Assembly (NCBI GenBank): GCA_002842515.1
Contig: PHDC01000001.1
Coordinates: 1,054,001 to 1,118,000, forward strand
Direction of reading: 5' to 3'
Source of the DNA: Bacteroidetes bacterium HGW-Bacteroidetes-5
GTDB taxonomy: Bacteria; Bacteroidota; Bacteroidia; Bacteroidales; UBA932
Length of the DNA: 64,000 nt
The notes under the pieces are model-generated. The model did no database searches, was not told where the DNA came from, and was given only the letters and a program-made list of their open reading frames with translations. Of this stretch, positions 1 to 8,975 are shown piece by piece. How positions within the stretch are numbered: the first letter of the stretch is position 1; every line of letters starts with the position of its first letter. Both the position numbers and the translations under genes were made by a program.

Positions 1-1309
1 GGCCGAATGAGCCGCTTGCATAACCTTGAGGTTTTTTTGCCGGACCTGCATAGTAGATAGGGTGATCCTTTACATACTGCGGCAGACCCAACCCTGAATC
101 TAATCGCTCCTTCAGTTTCGCGTGGGCAGAGTCTCTGGCAACCACAATTGTACCGCTTAGAAGCAAAAATGTAGATACCGGATATTGTGACAGATTGGCC
201 AATATCTCTCTCATCGGGCGGTTGAGATCAATTTTAACAGCTCCGGTGTGAGTCGCCTGAATATTTCTGAGTTTTTCGGGGATTAGTCTTGCCGGATTTG
301 AGTCCAGAGTCTCAAGCCAAATACCCTCTCTATTAATTTTGGCTTTTATGTTTCTGTCGGCACTACAGGAGACACCCATCCCCACCGGACAGGAGGCACC
401 GTGTCTTGGCAGGCGTATAACCCTTATGTCGTGTGCATAGTATTTCCCTCCAAACTGGGCACCTATTCCAAGAGAGTTTGCGGCCTTGAGCAGCTTAGCC
501 TCCAGTTCAAGATCCCGGAAAGCGTGACCCTCTTCGCCCCCTTTTTTTGGAAGCTCATCCAGATATTTTGCCGAAGCAAGCTTTACGGTTTTCATACACT
601 GCTCGGCAGATGTTCCTCCAATCACAAATGCAATATGGTATGGAGGGCAGGCAGATGTTCCGAAGAGCTTCATCTTCTCTACAAGGTACTTCTCCAGGGT
701 TGCAGGGTTTAAAAGCGCCTTCGTCTCCTGGAAAAGGAAACTCTTATTTGCAGATCCCCCACCCTTTGCAACGAAGAGAAACTTGTATTCACTCCCGTTT
801 GAGGAGTAGATATCTATCTGTGCAGGCAGATTGTTTCCCGAGTTCTTTTCTGTATACATATCCAGTGCTATGGTTTGGGAGTATCTCAGGTTATCCTGTT
901 GGTATGTGTCGAATACTCCGTGGGCAAGAGCCTGCTCGTCACCACCTCCGGTCCACACCCTGTCGCCCTTCTTGGCAACAACTGTTGCTGTGCCGGTATC
1001 CTGACAAAAGGGTAAAACACCCTTAGATGAGATATCGGCATTAAGCAGCATTGTGAGAGCAACCGCCCTGTCATTCACACTTGCCTCGGGGTCATTCAGG
1101 ATTTTAGATACCTGTTCATTATGCTCCGGTCTCAACATAAATGCAATATCGTGCATTGCCTGTTTTGCCAGAACTCTCAACCCCTGCAGGTCAACTTTAA
1201 GTATCTCCTCTCCATCAAAAGATGAGGTAGATACATATTTATCTGTAAGCAGATGATAATCTGTTTTATCAGTTCCTAAAGGGAACATCTCATTGAATTT
1301 AAACTCCAT
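1..1309 (-). CDS. fum: Fumarate hydratase, class I (3' end cut by window)
   Basis: Hydrates fumarate to malate using an oxygen-sensitive [4Fe-4S] cluster in the cytosol. The frame opens at ATG 1309 ([19 protein letters not shown]) and runs without a stop to the window edge, about 436 residues; full class I enzymes are roughly 540, so the C-terminal part is missing. Candidate cluster cysteines are visible in PFCQDTG (about C102), TSACPPYH (about C221) and [14 protein letters not shown] (C307/C315), the pattern of two-domain FumA/FumB-type enzymes. It lies 95 bases downstream of prfB on the same strand. In an anaerobe it would serve the reductive branch to succinate. Family call is secure from the motifs. 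Confidence 0.93.
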   Translation of the reverse strand, partial: MEFKFNEMFPLGTDKTDYHLLTDKYVSTSSFDGEEILKVDLQGLRVLAKQAMHDIAFMLRPEHNEQVSKILNDPEASVNDRAVALTMLLNADISSKGVLPFCQDTGTATVVAKKGDRVWTGGGDEQALAHGVFDTYQQDNLRYSQTIALDMYTEKNSGNNLPAQIDIYSSNGSEYKFLFVAKGGGSANKSFLFQETKALLNPATLEKYLVEKMKLFGTSACPPYHIAFVIGGTSAEQCMKTVKLASAKYLDELPKKGGEEGHAFRDLELEAKLLKAANSLGIGAQFGGKYYAHDIRVIRLPRHGASCPVGMGVSCSADRNIKAKINREGIWLETLDSNPARLIPEKLRNIQATHTGAVKIDLNRPMREILANLSQYPVSTFLLLSGTIVVARDSAHAKLKERLDSGLGLPQYVKDHPIYYAGPAKKPQGYASGSFG

Positions 1310-1404
1310 CTCTCTCAATTTTTATTTATTCTTCAGTACACAATTTATAAACAAACCAAACAGCAAATTGTGCGCCTCTCTCCTATTTGTAGAGGCAGTT
1401 CTCT

Positions 1405-2497
1405 CTAATTTGCACTGGAATTCTGCATTAAGTACTCTCTCATAAAGCCGTTAAGGCCTCCGTCCAGCACCTCCTGTGTATCTGATGTCTCAAAATCTGT
1501 CCTCAGGTCCTTTACCATCTTATAGGGGTGAAGTACATAGCTTCGAATTTGGGAGCCCCACTCAATCTTTAACTTCTTTCCCTCCAGCTCTGCCTCTCTC
1601 TCCCTTTTCTTCTTAAGTTCAAGTTCATAGAGGTGAGACTTTAATATCCTCAATGCATTCTGCCTGTTATCCAGCTGAGAACGAGATTCTGTGTTCTCTA
1701 CGGTGATTCCGGTAGGAAGGTGTCTAACCCTAACCCCGGTCTCCACCTTGTTCACATTTTGCCCGCCGGCTCCACCGGAGCGAAAGGTGTCCCACTCAAT
1801 ATCCCCAGCATTTATCTCAATGTTTATGGTATCGTCTACAGCAGGGTATACAAATACAGAGGAGAATGTGGTCTGTCTCTTACCCTGAGCATTGAATGGA
1901 GATATTCTCACCAGCCTGTGAACACCGTTCTCGGCTTTTAGATAGCCGTATGCATACTCCCCTTCAAACTCTATGGTAACAGACTTTATCCCCGCCTCTT
2001 CGCCATCTACAATATCGTAGATATGAACCTTATAGCCGTTTCTCTCTCCCCACCTTACATACATCCTCATAAGCATAGAGCTCCAGTCGTTACTCTCCGT
2101 ACCGCCGGCTCCCGAGTTAATCTTTAGAATCGCTCCCAGATTATCACCCTCGTAACCCAGCATACTCCTTGTCTCAAGAGCCTCAACCTTAGTTAAGAGA
2201 CTTTTGTAGTGCCCGGTTATCTCCTCCTCCAGGGAGCTGTCCTCCTTGAGGAAATCTACCAGCACACCCAAATCCTCCATAAGCGTCTCTACCTCGGTAT
2301 AACTCTTGACCCAATAATTTACTGCTGATGTCTTTTTAAGAAATAGCTCTGCCTGAGAAGGATTTTTCCAGAAGTCGGGATCTTGTGTCTTCTGTTCGCT
2401 CTGTTGTAACTCTACTCTCTTGTTTTCGATGTCAAAGAGACCTCCCCAGCGCCAAAATCCGCTGACGGATCTCTTTGTACTGATCCGTTGTAAACAT
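1405..2497 (-). CDS. prfB: Peptide chain release factor 2, expressed by programmed +1 frameshift
   Basis: RF2 recognises UAA and UGA stops and triggers peptide release. The zero frame starts at ATG 2497 and reads 21 codons ([21 protein letters not shown]) to an in-frame UGA at 2434-2432. Shifting +1 on CTTTGAC continues as [11 protein letters not shown] and on to the stop at 1405, giving about 363 residues, the normal RF2 length. The SPF anticodon-like motif ([11 protein letters not shown]) and the catalytic GGQ ([10 protein letters not shown]) are both present. The start is 20 bases after recX, so prfB probably belongs to the rlmN-ATPase-recX-prfB run. A reading that begins at the internal ATG 2280 would miss the N-terminal domain. 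The frameshift is self-regulating: scarce RF2 favours the shift. Confidence 0.96.
2431..2447 (-). promoter_or_regulatory. prfB programmed frameshift site
   Basis: On the minus strand the slippery sequence CTT TGA C (2437-2431) follows an internal Shine-Dalgarno-like GGGGAGG (2447-2441) by three bases. This is the classical RF2 recoding arrangement: the SD-like run pairs with 16S rRNA and pushes the ribosome forward one base at the slow UGA codon. The downstream +1 frame codes the rest of RF2, which confirms the site. Confidence 0.95.
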
Positions 2498-2517
2498 AAT
2501 TTTATCTATTTTTTAAA

Positions 2518-2994
2518 TCAATCTATTGCTGCAAAGTTAGCCAATAATCTGTTTACCGCACTCAAAACCTTCTCGTACTCAAAACCGCGGGAGAGGGCAA
2601 AGCGAATAAGTTTCGCTCTCATCTTCTCCCTATCCTCCTTTTTTAAGGTAGGCAGCTTCCTCTCCAAAATAGAGTTGAGCTTCTCCTCTCTCTGAAGCGG
2701 AGTTATTGTTGACATTGCACTCTCAATTATCTCATCCTCTATTGCCTTGCTCCTGAGTGACCACCGTATTTTTGCCGGCCCCCACCCACTCAAAGAGCTC
2801 TTGTCTCTAACAAATGATTGTGCATACCTGTTGTGGTCAAAAAACTTATCCTCTTCCAGAGATTTAATAATCTTATCTACCTCTTCCAAAGTTAGGGAGT
2901 ATCTCTTTAGTTTATTTAATATCTCACTCCTGCAGCACTCCCGTACCGAACATATCCTCTGCATTGCAGAGAGAGCGTTGAGGCTCTTTTCCAT
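2518..2994 (-). CDS. recX: RecX family regulatory protein
   Basis: 158 residues, mostly helical and basic, with RecX-type three-helix repeats (for example LNKLKRYSLTLEEVDKIIKSL and FFDHNRYAQSFVRDK, then GPAKIRWSLRSKAI). RecX binds RecA filaments and inhibits or modulates them. Here it is not next to recA but about 4 kb away on the other strand, between the Ca2+ ATPase (1 base gap) and prfB (20 bases). The start ATG 2994 directly follows the ATPase stop, which suggests translational coupling. Size is usual for the family. Confidence 0.88.
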   Translation of the reverse strand: MEKSLNALSAMQRICSVRECCRSEILNKLKRYSLTLEEVDKIIKSLEEDKFFDHNRYAQSFVRDKSSLSGWGPAKIRWSLRSKAIEDEIIESAMSTITPLQREEKLNSILERKLPTLKKEDREKMRAKLIRFALSRGFEYEKVLSAVNRLLANFAAID

Positions 2995-2995
2995 T

Positions 2996-5827
2996 TCAGA
3001 GAACTCTTCTTTTGAAAAACCTCACAGTCTCACCTATCCAAAGCACAACAGAGGTGCCTGCTATAACCAACATCCAGTCACGAAATGTGAGCGGAACAGT
3101 TCTAAAAAGCTCTCCGCCGAACTCCACAATCAGAAGTTGACCGAAAATTATTGCACTTGCAACCACCATAAATGCAGGGCTTGCAAGAATCCCTTTAAAG
3201 GCAGATTTTCCCGTTAAAAACGCCTTTGCATTGAAGAGATTCCAGAACTGCAACATAACAAAGATTGTAAAGAAGAGAGAGATGTTATACTCAGATATCT
3301 CATTGTTTACATCTCCCAAATACCAAAGCATCGTTAGAAGCCCGGCAATAAAGAGCAGAGCTGTAATTAAAATGTTGACCCTCATAGATGGGGTAACAAT
3401 AAACGCCCCGGGGCTTCTTGGTCTCTCCTTGAGAACTCTTATATCCGGAGGCAGCGAAGCGAGGGCACCGGCTGCAAATGTGTCCATTATAAGATTTACC
3501 CATAGCATTTGAGTGATCGTGAGGGGTATCTCCTTCCCGAAAATAGAGCCAAGCAGTACAACCACAAGAGCAGTTACATTTATTGTGAGCTGAAAAATAA
3601 GGAACCTCTGAATATTGCTGTAGAGAGACCTTCCCCATAGCACTGCAGTTACTATTGAACTGAAGGAGTCATCCAGCAGGGTTATGTCGCTGGCCTCTTT
3701 GGCAACCGATGTGCCCGAGCCCATTGAGAGACCTACGTGGGCGTGGTTAAGGGCAGGAGCGTCATTTGTACCGTCACCGGTAACGGCAACCACTTCACCC
3801 AACCTCTGAAGCAACCGCACCATCCTCTCTTTATCTGCCGGCCTTGCCCTGCACATCACTTTAATGAAAGGGAGCCTCTCCATAGCCTCAATATCAGTAA
3901 GAGAATCAAAATCAAGCCCCGAGATTACTCCGCTTACCAGCTCATCCTCTCCAAGAATCCCTATCCGACGGGCAATCTCCCGGGCTGTTCCCGGAGTATC
4001 CCCGGTAATCATCTTCACCTCTATCCCTGCACCTACGCAATTGGCAACAGCTTCGGTAACATCCTCCCGCAGAGGATCTGAAATTGCAACAACCCCAAGA
4101 TATGTAAGCCCACCCTCCTTAACAAGGCTCTCCACATCCTCTATGGCCCTGTCGGGTGAAATTTCACGATAACCAAAGCCCAGTGTTCTCATTGCCCTGG
4201 CCTGATATCCGGCAAGTATTGCGGAGACATCTGCGGGGTAGTCTGTTGTAAATGAAGCAACAATCTCCGGAGCACCCTTTACAAAAAGATGGTATCTCCC
4301 CGATTCGGGAGAGAGGGCAACTGTTGCCATATATTTTCTTTCAGTAGAGAATGTAAGTTGGTTTATAATCTTTGAACTCTCCCGTATTTTTAGATAATCT
4401 TTGCCGTTTTCACTGAGCCAGATTAGCAGGGCAGCTTCAGTGGGGTTTCCCAGAGTACGGATTTTTCCCTCGACAGATCTGTCCAGATGGGCCGTTGAGT
4501 TCAGGGCAATGCTACTCTCTATAATCTCCGGATTTTCAACAAAATGTTCAAATGAAACCCGCATCTGGTTTTGGGTAAGTGTCCCAGTTTTATCTGTGCA
4601 GATCACTGTTGCTGCTCCCATTGTCTCGGTTGCGTGCATCTTTCTTACCAGATTATTGCTGGTGAGCATCTTTCTCATACTAAGAGCAAGAGAGAGAGTC
4701 ACTGCCATAGGTAGCCCCTCCGGTACTGCAACAACTATAAGAGTAACAGATACCATAAAATATTTAAGTATCTGCAGGGCCATATTACCATCAATCCAGG
4801 ATGCAGACTCCAGCGGGTTATAGCCGACAAGGTATCCTATAACAAAAGATATTAGAGCCAGAGTGATAGCTATAAGAGCATATACTCCCCAGCTTAGTTT
4901 AGCAAAACCGGGATGTTTAACACCCGGCCTCAGCAGCTCTACCCCCTCCATAATAATCGGAATCCAAACCTTTGCAATGGCAACAAACCCGGCAGCTATT
5001 ACCGTAAAAAGGGTCCACAAAGGGGCAGCTCCGTAATGCGCCTCTCCTAAAAAGATATCTTTGACAAAGAGTGCTGCAAATGTCGCCACGGCAAGTATAA
5101 AACCGGCAAATCCGATAAACCTGGCCAGCCCCTCAAGCTGTCTGTTCAGAGGGGTAGGCTCATTGCTGATCTCGGCCGAGCGTCTTGCAACCTTTCCGTA
5201 TTCGGTATTGTCTCCCACAGATGTTACCCTGCAGAGGCAATACCCCTCTAAAACCGTAGTGCTTTTATAGATCTGATTGACAGGATAGGTGGCTTCACTA
5301 GAGAGTTCGTTAGGGTTGACCCTCTTCCTCGCCAGTGGCTCTCCTGTAAGTGCAGATTCGTTTACGGAGAGGGAAACTGCCTCCAGAAGCTCTCCATCTG
5401 CCGGAACCTCCTCTCCTGCATCCAGGATTACAATATCTCCAACAACTATATCTCTCTTGGGAACCTCTGTAATAGAGCCGTCCCGAATCACCTTTACGGG
5501 ATTCTCCTCATTAACCTTGTTGAGCAGATTGAATTTTTTCCCAGCATCTGCCTCAAACCAGAAGGAGATTCCGGTTGCCAGCAGAATAGCAAAGATTATC
5601 CCGATGGTCTCGTAAATCTCTCCGCTGCGAATGGAGATTAACAGCGAGAGCAGCGCCGCTATTAATAGAATTCTAATTATCGGATCGTTAAATTTTCCAA
5701 GGAAGAGACGCCACATCGGCTCTCTTGGCGGTGGGGTTAGAATGTTCTCTCCATTGACTCTGCGGCTCTCTTTTGCCTGTTCATTGGTTAAACCTTTGTA
5801 ATCTGACACATTAGAACTCCTGTTCAT
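2996..5827 (-). CDS. Calcium-translocating P-type ATPase, PMCA type
   Basis: 943-residue inner-membrane pump of the P2B class that exports Ca2+ at the cost of ATP. Visible landmarks are the N-terminal cation ATPase domain, actuator region (VNESALTGEPLARKR), TM4 motif VAVPEGLPMAVTLSLALS, phosphorylation motif TDKTGTLTQNQM near residue 410, the hinge MITGDTPGTAREIA and GDGTNDAPALNHAHVG, and a C-terminal block of membrane helices. The PEGLP form of TM4 is typical of plasma-membrane-type Ca2+ pumps rather than SERCA (PEGLPA). Its start overlaps the 3' end of rlmN by 17 bases, so the two are probably co-transcribed. Ion specificity is inferred from the family. Confidence 0.92.
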   Translation of the reverse strand: MNRSSNVSDYKGLTNEQAKESRRVNGENILTPPPREPMWRLFLGKFNDPIIRILLIAALLSLLISIRSGEIYETIGIIFAILLATGISFWFEADAGKKFNLLNKVNEENPVKVIRDGSITEVPKRDIVVGDIVILDAGEEVPADGELLEAVSLSVNESALTGEPLARKRVNPNELSSEATYPVNQIYKSTTVLEGYCLCRVTSVGDNTEYGKVARRSAEISNEPTPLNRQLEGLARFIGFAGFILAVATFAALFVKDIFLGEAHYGAAPLWTLFTVIAAGFVAIAKVWIPIIMEGVELLRPGVKHPGFAKLSWGVYALIAITLALISFVIGYLVGYNPLESASWIDGNMALQILKYFMVSVTLIVVAVPEGLPMAVTLSLALSMRKMLTSNNLVRKMHATETMGAATVICTDKTGTLTQNQMRVSFEHFVENPEIIESSIALNSTAHLDRSVEGKIRTLGNPTEAALLIWLSENGKDYLKIRESSKIINQLTFSTERKYMATVALSPESGRYHLFVKGAPEIVASFTTDYPADVSAILAGYQARAMRTLGFGYREISPDRAIEDVESLVKEGGLTYLGVVAISDPLREDVTEAVANCVGAGIEVKMITGDTPGTAREIARRIGILGEDELVSGVISGLDFDSLTDIEAMERLPFIKVMCRARPADKERMVRLLQRLGEVVAVTGDGTNDAPALNHAHVGLSMGSGTSVAKEASDITLLDDSFSSIVTAVLWGRSLYSNIQRFLIFQLTINVTALVVVLLGSIFGKEIPLTITQMLWVNLIMDTFAAGALASLPPDIRVLKERPRSPGAFIVTPSMRVNILITALLFIAGLLTMLWYLGDVNNEISEYNISLFFTIFVMLQFWNLFNAKAFLTGKSAFKGILASPAFMVVASAIIFGQLLIVEFGGELFRTVPLTFRDWMLVIAGTSVVLWIGETVRFFKRRVL

Positions 5828-6851
5828 TGAACTCTTTTTTTATACTGTTTCCGCTCAACATACCGCAGGCAGCCAGAATATCCTCCCCCCGTGAAGCTCT
5901 TATGGTAGATATTACTCCCGCTCTATTAAGTCTATCCCTGAAATTTTCTATGATAAGATCCGGAGAGCTTTTATACTGAAAATCCGGAATCTGATGAAAT
6001 CTAATAAGGTTTACACGGCACTCAAGCCCTTTGAGCATTCGTGTAAGGGCATCTGCGTGTCTTTTTGTGTCATTCCACCCCGAGAACATAATGTACTCAA
6101 AACTTACCCTACGCTGGCCGGTAAAGTCATACTCCTTGATCATCGAGACAATCTCCTCAATCGGCCACGCCTTTTGCATCGGCATCATCTCTGCACGCTC
6201 CCGTTCAAAAGGGTTGTGAAGTGAAACAGCCAGGTGGCACTTTGACTCATCCAGAAATCTTCTTAATGTGCTCCCAACCCCTATTGTAGATACGGTAACT
6301 CTTTTTGGGCTCCATCCAAAACCCCAATCAGATGTGAGAATCTGAGTGCTCCTTAGAACCTGTTCATAGTTGTCCAGCGGCTCCCCCATTCCCATATAGA
6401 CCACATTGGTGAGTTTGTCGCTCTCCTTTACATTTATGATTTGTGAAATTATCTCGCCCGCAGTGAGGTGCCCCTTAAAGCCCATCCTCCCCGTCATACA
6501 GAAGTGACAACCCATTTTACACCCCGCCTGTGATGAGATACATAGAGTGGCCCTATCTTCGTCCGGTATCATAACCGACTCAATAGGTGTTCCGGTTAGG
6601 GAGGAGAAGAGGTATTTTTTAGTTCCGTCTGCAGATGTACTCTCCTCAAGGGGAGAGTACCCCCCAACCTCAAAATTGGCAGAGAGAGCCTCTCTGGAAC
6701 TCACCGAGAGGTTGCTCATCTGAGCGATATCCTTTACCTTTTTCTTGTAAAGCCAGTCCAAAATCTGTTTTGCCGTAAATACCGGAAGTGACAGATTATC
6801 TGTTATTTCCCTGAGTTCGGGCAAAGTCGCTCCAAGTAACCATTTTTTCAT
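5811..6851 (-). CDS. rlmN: 23S rRNA (A2503-C2)/tRNA methyltransferase RlmN
   Basis: Radical SAM enzyme that methylates C2 of A2503 in 23S rRNA and A37 of some tRNAs. The CX3CX2C cluster motif is seen in AGCKMGCHFCMTG, followed by MGMGEPLDNYE, and the C-terminal cysteine of AACGML fits the methyl-carrying Cys. I chose ATG 6851 (MKKWLLGATLPEL, 346 residues); an upstream start at 6881 would lie above the promoter-like box at 6863-6856 and adds a poorly coding MIFKFLYICR. That box ends only 4 bases before the chosen ATG, so the transcript may be nearly leaderless. It heads the minus-strand run down to prfB and is divergent to recA. Confidence 0.94.
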   Translation of the reverse strand: MKKWLLGATLPELREITDNLSLPVFTAKQILDWLYKKKVKDIAQMSNLSVSSREALSANFEVGGYSPLEESTSADGTKKYLFSSLTGTPIESVMIPDEDRATLCISSQAGCKMGCHFCMTGRMGFKGHLTAGEIISQIINVKESDKLTNVVYMGMGEPLDNYEQVLRSTQILTSDWGFGWSPKRVTVSTIGVGSTLRRFLDESKCHLAVSLHNPFERERAEMMPMQKAWPIEEIVSMIKEYDFTGQRRVSFEYIMFSGWNDTKRHADALTRMLKGLECRVNLIRFHQIPDFQYKSSPDLIIENFRDRLNRAGVISTIRASRGEDILAACGMLSGNSIKKEFNEQEF

Positions 6852-6855
6852 CCTG

Positions 6856-6863
6856 CAAATGTA
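6856..6863 (-). promoter_or_regulatory. Putative -7 promoter element for rlmN
   Basis: TACATTTG on the minus strand matches the Bacteroidota primary sigma -7 consensus TAnnTTTG. It lies immediately upstream of the rlmN ATG, so transcription would begin at or next to the start codon. No clear -33 TTG is seen at the expected distance. Confidence 0.5.
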
Positions 6864-6885
6864 GAGAAATTTGAAAATCATTTGT

Positions 6886-6893
6886 TATTTTTG
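6886..6893 (+). promoter_or_regulatory. Putative -7 promoter element for recA
   Basis: TATTTTTG matches TAnnTTTG and sits 23 bases before the recA ATG, a normal leader length. No well-placed -33 element and no LexA-like palindrome was seen in the 65-base recA/rlmN gap. Confidence 0.45.
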
Positions 6894-6916
6894 CAGGAAT
6901 TTAAAACATAAACATT

Positions 6917-7951
6917 ATGGCAAAGGAGAAGGAAGAAGTTAACAGAGGTGCCGGGATTAATCCCGAGAAGCTGAAGGCCCTGCAGGCCACACTGGACAAG
7001 ATTGAGAAGGATTACGGGAAGGGCACCGTTATGAAGTTGGGAGAGCAGCCAAAATGGGAGGTCTCTACTATCCCGTCGGGATCTATATCCCTGGACTTCG
7101 CTTTGGGAATAGGCGGATACCCAAGGGGAAGAGTGGTTGAGATTTACGGGCCTGAGTCCAGCGGTAAGACAACTCTTGCAATACACGCTATTGCAGAGGC
7201 TCAAAAAGTGGGCGGAATTGCTGCGATTATTGATGCAGAGCACGCTTTTGACAGAACATATGCAAAAAAGCTGGGTGTAGATGTGGATACTCTTCTCATT
7301 TCACAGCCGGATAACGGAGAGCAGGCGCTCGAGATTACAGACCATCTTATTCGCAGCGGTGCAATAGATGTAATTGTAATCGACTCGGTTGCAGCTCTTA
7401 CCCCAAAAGCAGAGATTGAGGGAGAGATGGGAGACTCAAAGATGGGTCTTCAGGCAAGACTTATGAGCCAGGCATTAAGAAAACTAACTGCAAACATCAG
7501 TAAAACTAATACCTGCTGCATTTTTATCAACCAGCTCCGCGATAAAATCGGGGTTATGTTTGGTAATCCGGAGACAACAACCGGAGGAAACGCACTTAAG
7601 TTTTACTCATCTGTACGGGTGGATGTGCGCAGGATTACCCAACTAAAAGATGGCGAAGAGGCTACCGGAAACAGGGTTAGGGCAAAAATCGTGAAAAATA
7701 AACTAGCTCCCCCTTTCAGAAAAGCAGAGTTCGATATCGTATTTGGTGAGGGAATTTCAAAAATCGGAGAGATAATTGACCTTGGAGTAGACTTTGAGAT
7801 CATTAAAAAAAGCGGTTCGTGGTTCAGCTACGGAGATACCAAACTTGGGCAGGGAAGAGACACCGTTAAACAGATTATTCTGGACAACCCTGCTTTGATG
7901 GAGGAGATAGAACAAAAAATACGTCTCAAACTACAGGAGAGCAGAGACTAA
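6917..7951 (+). CDS. recA: Recombinase RecA
   Basis: 344-residue DNA strand-exchange ATPase for homologous recombination and SOS signalling. Walker A is [14 protein letters not shown] (about residues 74-87), Walker B is [10 protein letters not shown], and the [15 protein letters not shown] and [19 protein letters not shown] segments carry the L1/L2 DNA-binding loop regions. The length is that of Bacteroidota RecA. It starts a plus-strand series with trpS 19 bases downstream, followed by dnaG and metG. A putative -7 box is at 6886-6893. Confidence 0.98.
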   Translation: MAKEKEEVNRGAGINPEKLKALQATLDKIEKDYGKGTVMKLGEQPKWEVSTIPSGSISLDFALGIGGYPRGRVVEIYGPESSGKTTLAIHAIAEAQKVGGIAAIIDAEHAFDRTYAKKLGVDVDTLLISQPDNGEQALEITDHLIRSGAIDVIVIDSVAALTPKAEIEGEMGDSKMGLQARLMSQALRKLTANISKTNTCCIFINQLRDKIGVMFGNPETTTGGNALKFYSSVRVDVRRITQLKDGEEATGNRVRAKIVKNKLAPPFRKAEFDIVFGEGISKIGEIIDLGVDFEIIKKSGSWFSYGDTKLGQGRDTVKQIILDNPALMEEIEQKIRLKLQESRD

Positions 7952-7970
7952 AACAGCTCAAAAAAAACAG

Positions 7971-8975
7971 ATGGAAATTGTATTAAGCGGAATTCGGTCT
8001 ACAGGACACCTGCACCTGGGAAATTATTACGGTGCACTCAGGAACTATATTAAGATGCAGGAGAACTACAACTGTTTCTTCTTTATTGCAGACCTGCATT
8101 CATTAACCACTCACCCTCACCCGGATGACTTTCACGCCGGGGTTAGGACAATACTTGCAGAGTATCTGGCTTCCGGTCTGGATCCCGAAAAATCTGCAAT
8201 CTTTGTACAGAGCGATGTTCCTGAGATACTGGAGCTCTATATTCTGTTGAATATGATCTCATATAAAGGGGAGCTGGAGAGGACAACATCATTCAAGGAC
8301 AAGGTGAGACAGCAGCCGGACAATATCAATGCCGGGCTGCTCACCTATCCGGTTCTTATGGCCTCAGATATTCTTATCCATAGGGCAAACCTGGTCCCTG
8401 TCGGTAAAGATCAGGAGCAGCATCTGGAGATGGCACGAGTGCTTGCAAGAAGGTTCAACACTTTCTACAACTCCCCGGTATTTCCGGAGCCAAAAGCCTT
8501 TAACTTCGGAGATGATCTGGTTAAGGTGCCGGGGTTAGACGGAAGCGGAAAGATGGGCAAAAGCGAGGGTAATGGAGTATATTTGTGTGATGATGAGCAA
8601 ACTATACGAAAGAAAGTGATGAAGGCAGTAACAGACAGCGGCCCTACAGAGCCAAACAGCACAATGCCGGACTCTGTTGCAAATCTGTTTACACTTCTCA
8701 ATATTGTCTCCAAAAAAGAGACAGTAGCCCACTTTATGCAGAGCTACAACAACTGCACAATACGCTACGGAGATCTTAAAAAGCAACTCGCAGAGGATAT
8801 CTGCGCTCAGACGCTCCCGATTAAAGCGAGAATAGAGGAGATCTACAAAGATGAAGACTACCTGCGTAAGGTGGTAAAAAGAGGAACAGACCTGGCCAGA
8901 GAGAGTGCGAACGCAACTCTCAAAGAGGTTAGAAAAGCAGTTGGCTTCAGGAGCTTCCTTAACAGAGATGATTAG
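7971..8975 (+). CDS. trpS: Tryptophan--tRNA ligase
   Basis: 334-residue class Ic synthetase that charges tRNA-Trp. The HIGH-type motif is TGHLHLGNYYGAL near the N-terminus, and the KMSKS-type loop is GKMGKSEGNG around residue 197. AIFVQSDVPE and LLTYPVLMASDIL are characteristic TrpRS segments. The gene follows recA by 19 bases and its stop overlaps the start of dnaG (ATGATTAG), implying translational coupling. Confidence 0.96.
   Translation: MEIVLSGIRSTGHLHLGNYYGALRNYIKMQENYNCFFFIADLHSLTTHPHPDDFHAGVRTILAEYLASGLDPEKSAIFVQSDVPEILELYILLNMISYKGELERTTSFKDKVRQQPDNINAGLLTYPVLMASDILIHRANLVPVGKDQEQHLEMARVLARRFNTFYNSPVFPEPKAFNFGDDLVKVPGLDGSGKMGKSEGNGVYLCDDEQTIRKKVMKAVTDSGPTEPNSTMPDSVANLFTLLNIVSKKETVAHFMQSYNNCTIRYGDLKKQLAEDICAQTLPIKARIEEIYKDEDYLRKVVKRGTDLARESANATLKEVRKAVGFRSFLNRDD

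Noticed and set aside
2281..2497. Frameshifted or broken prfB
   Set aside because: The in-frame UGA sits in the exact RF2 recoding context, so the gene is intact rather than a pseudogene.
6878..7243. Minus-strand ORF opposite the recA start
   Set aside because: Cysteine- and serine-rich translation with no family resemblance; it is an antisense shadow of recA.
8905..8967. Longer dnaG start
   Set aside because: The extra 21 codons lie entirely inside trpS and do not resemble DnaG; ATG 8968 gives the normal zinc-finger N-terminus.
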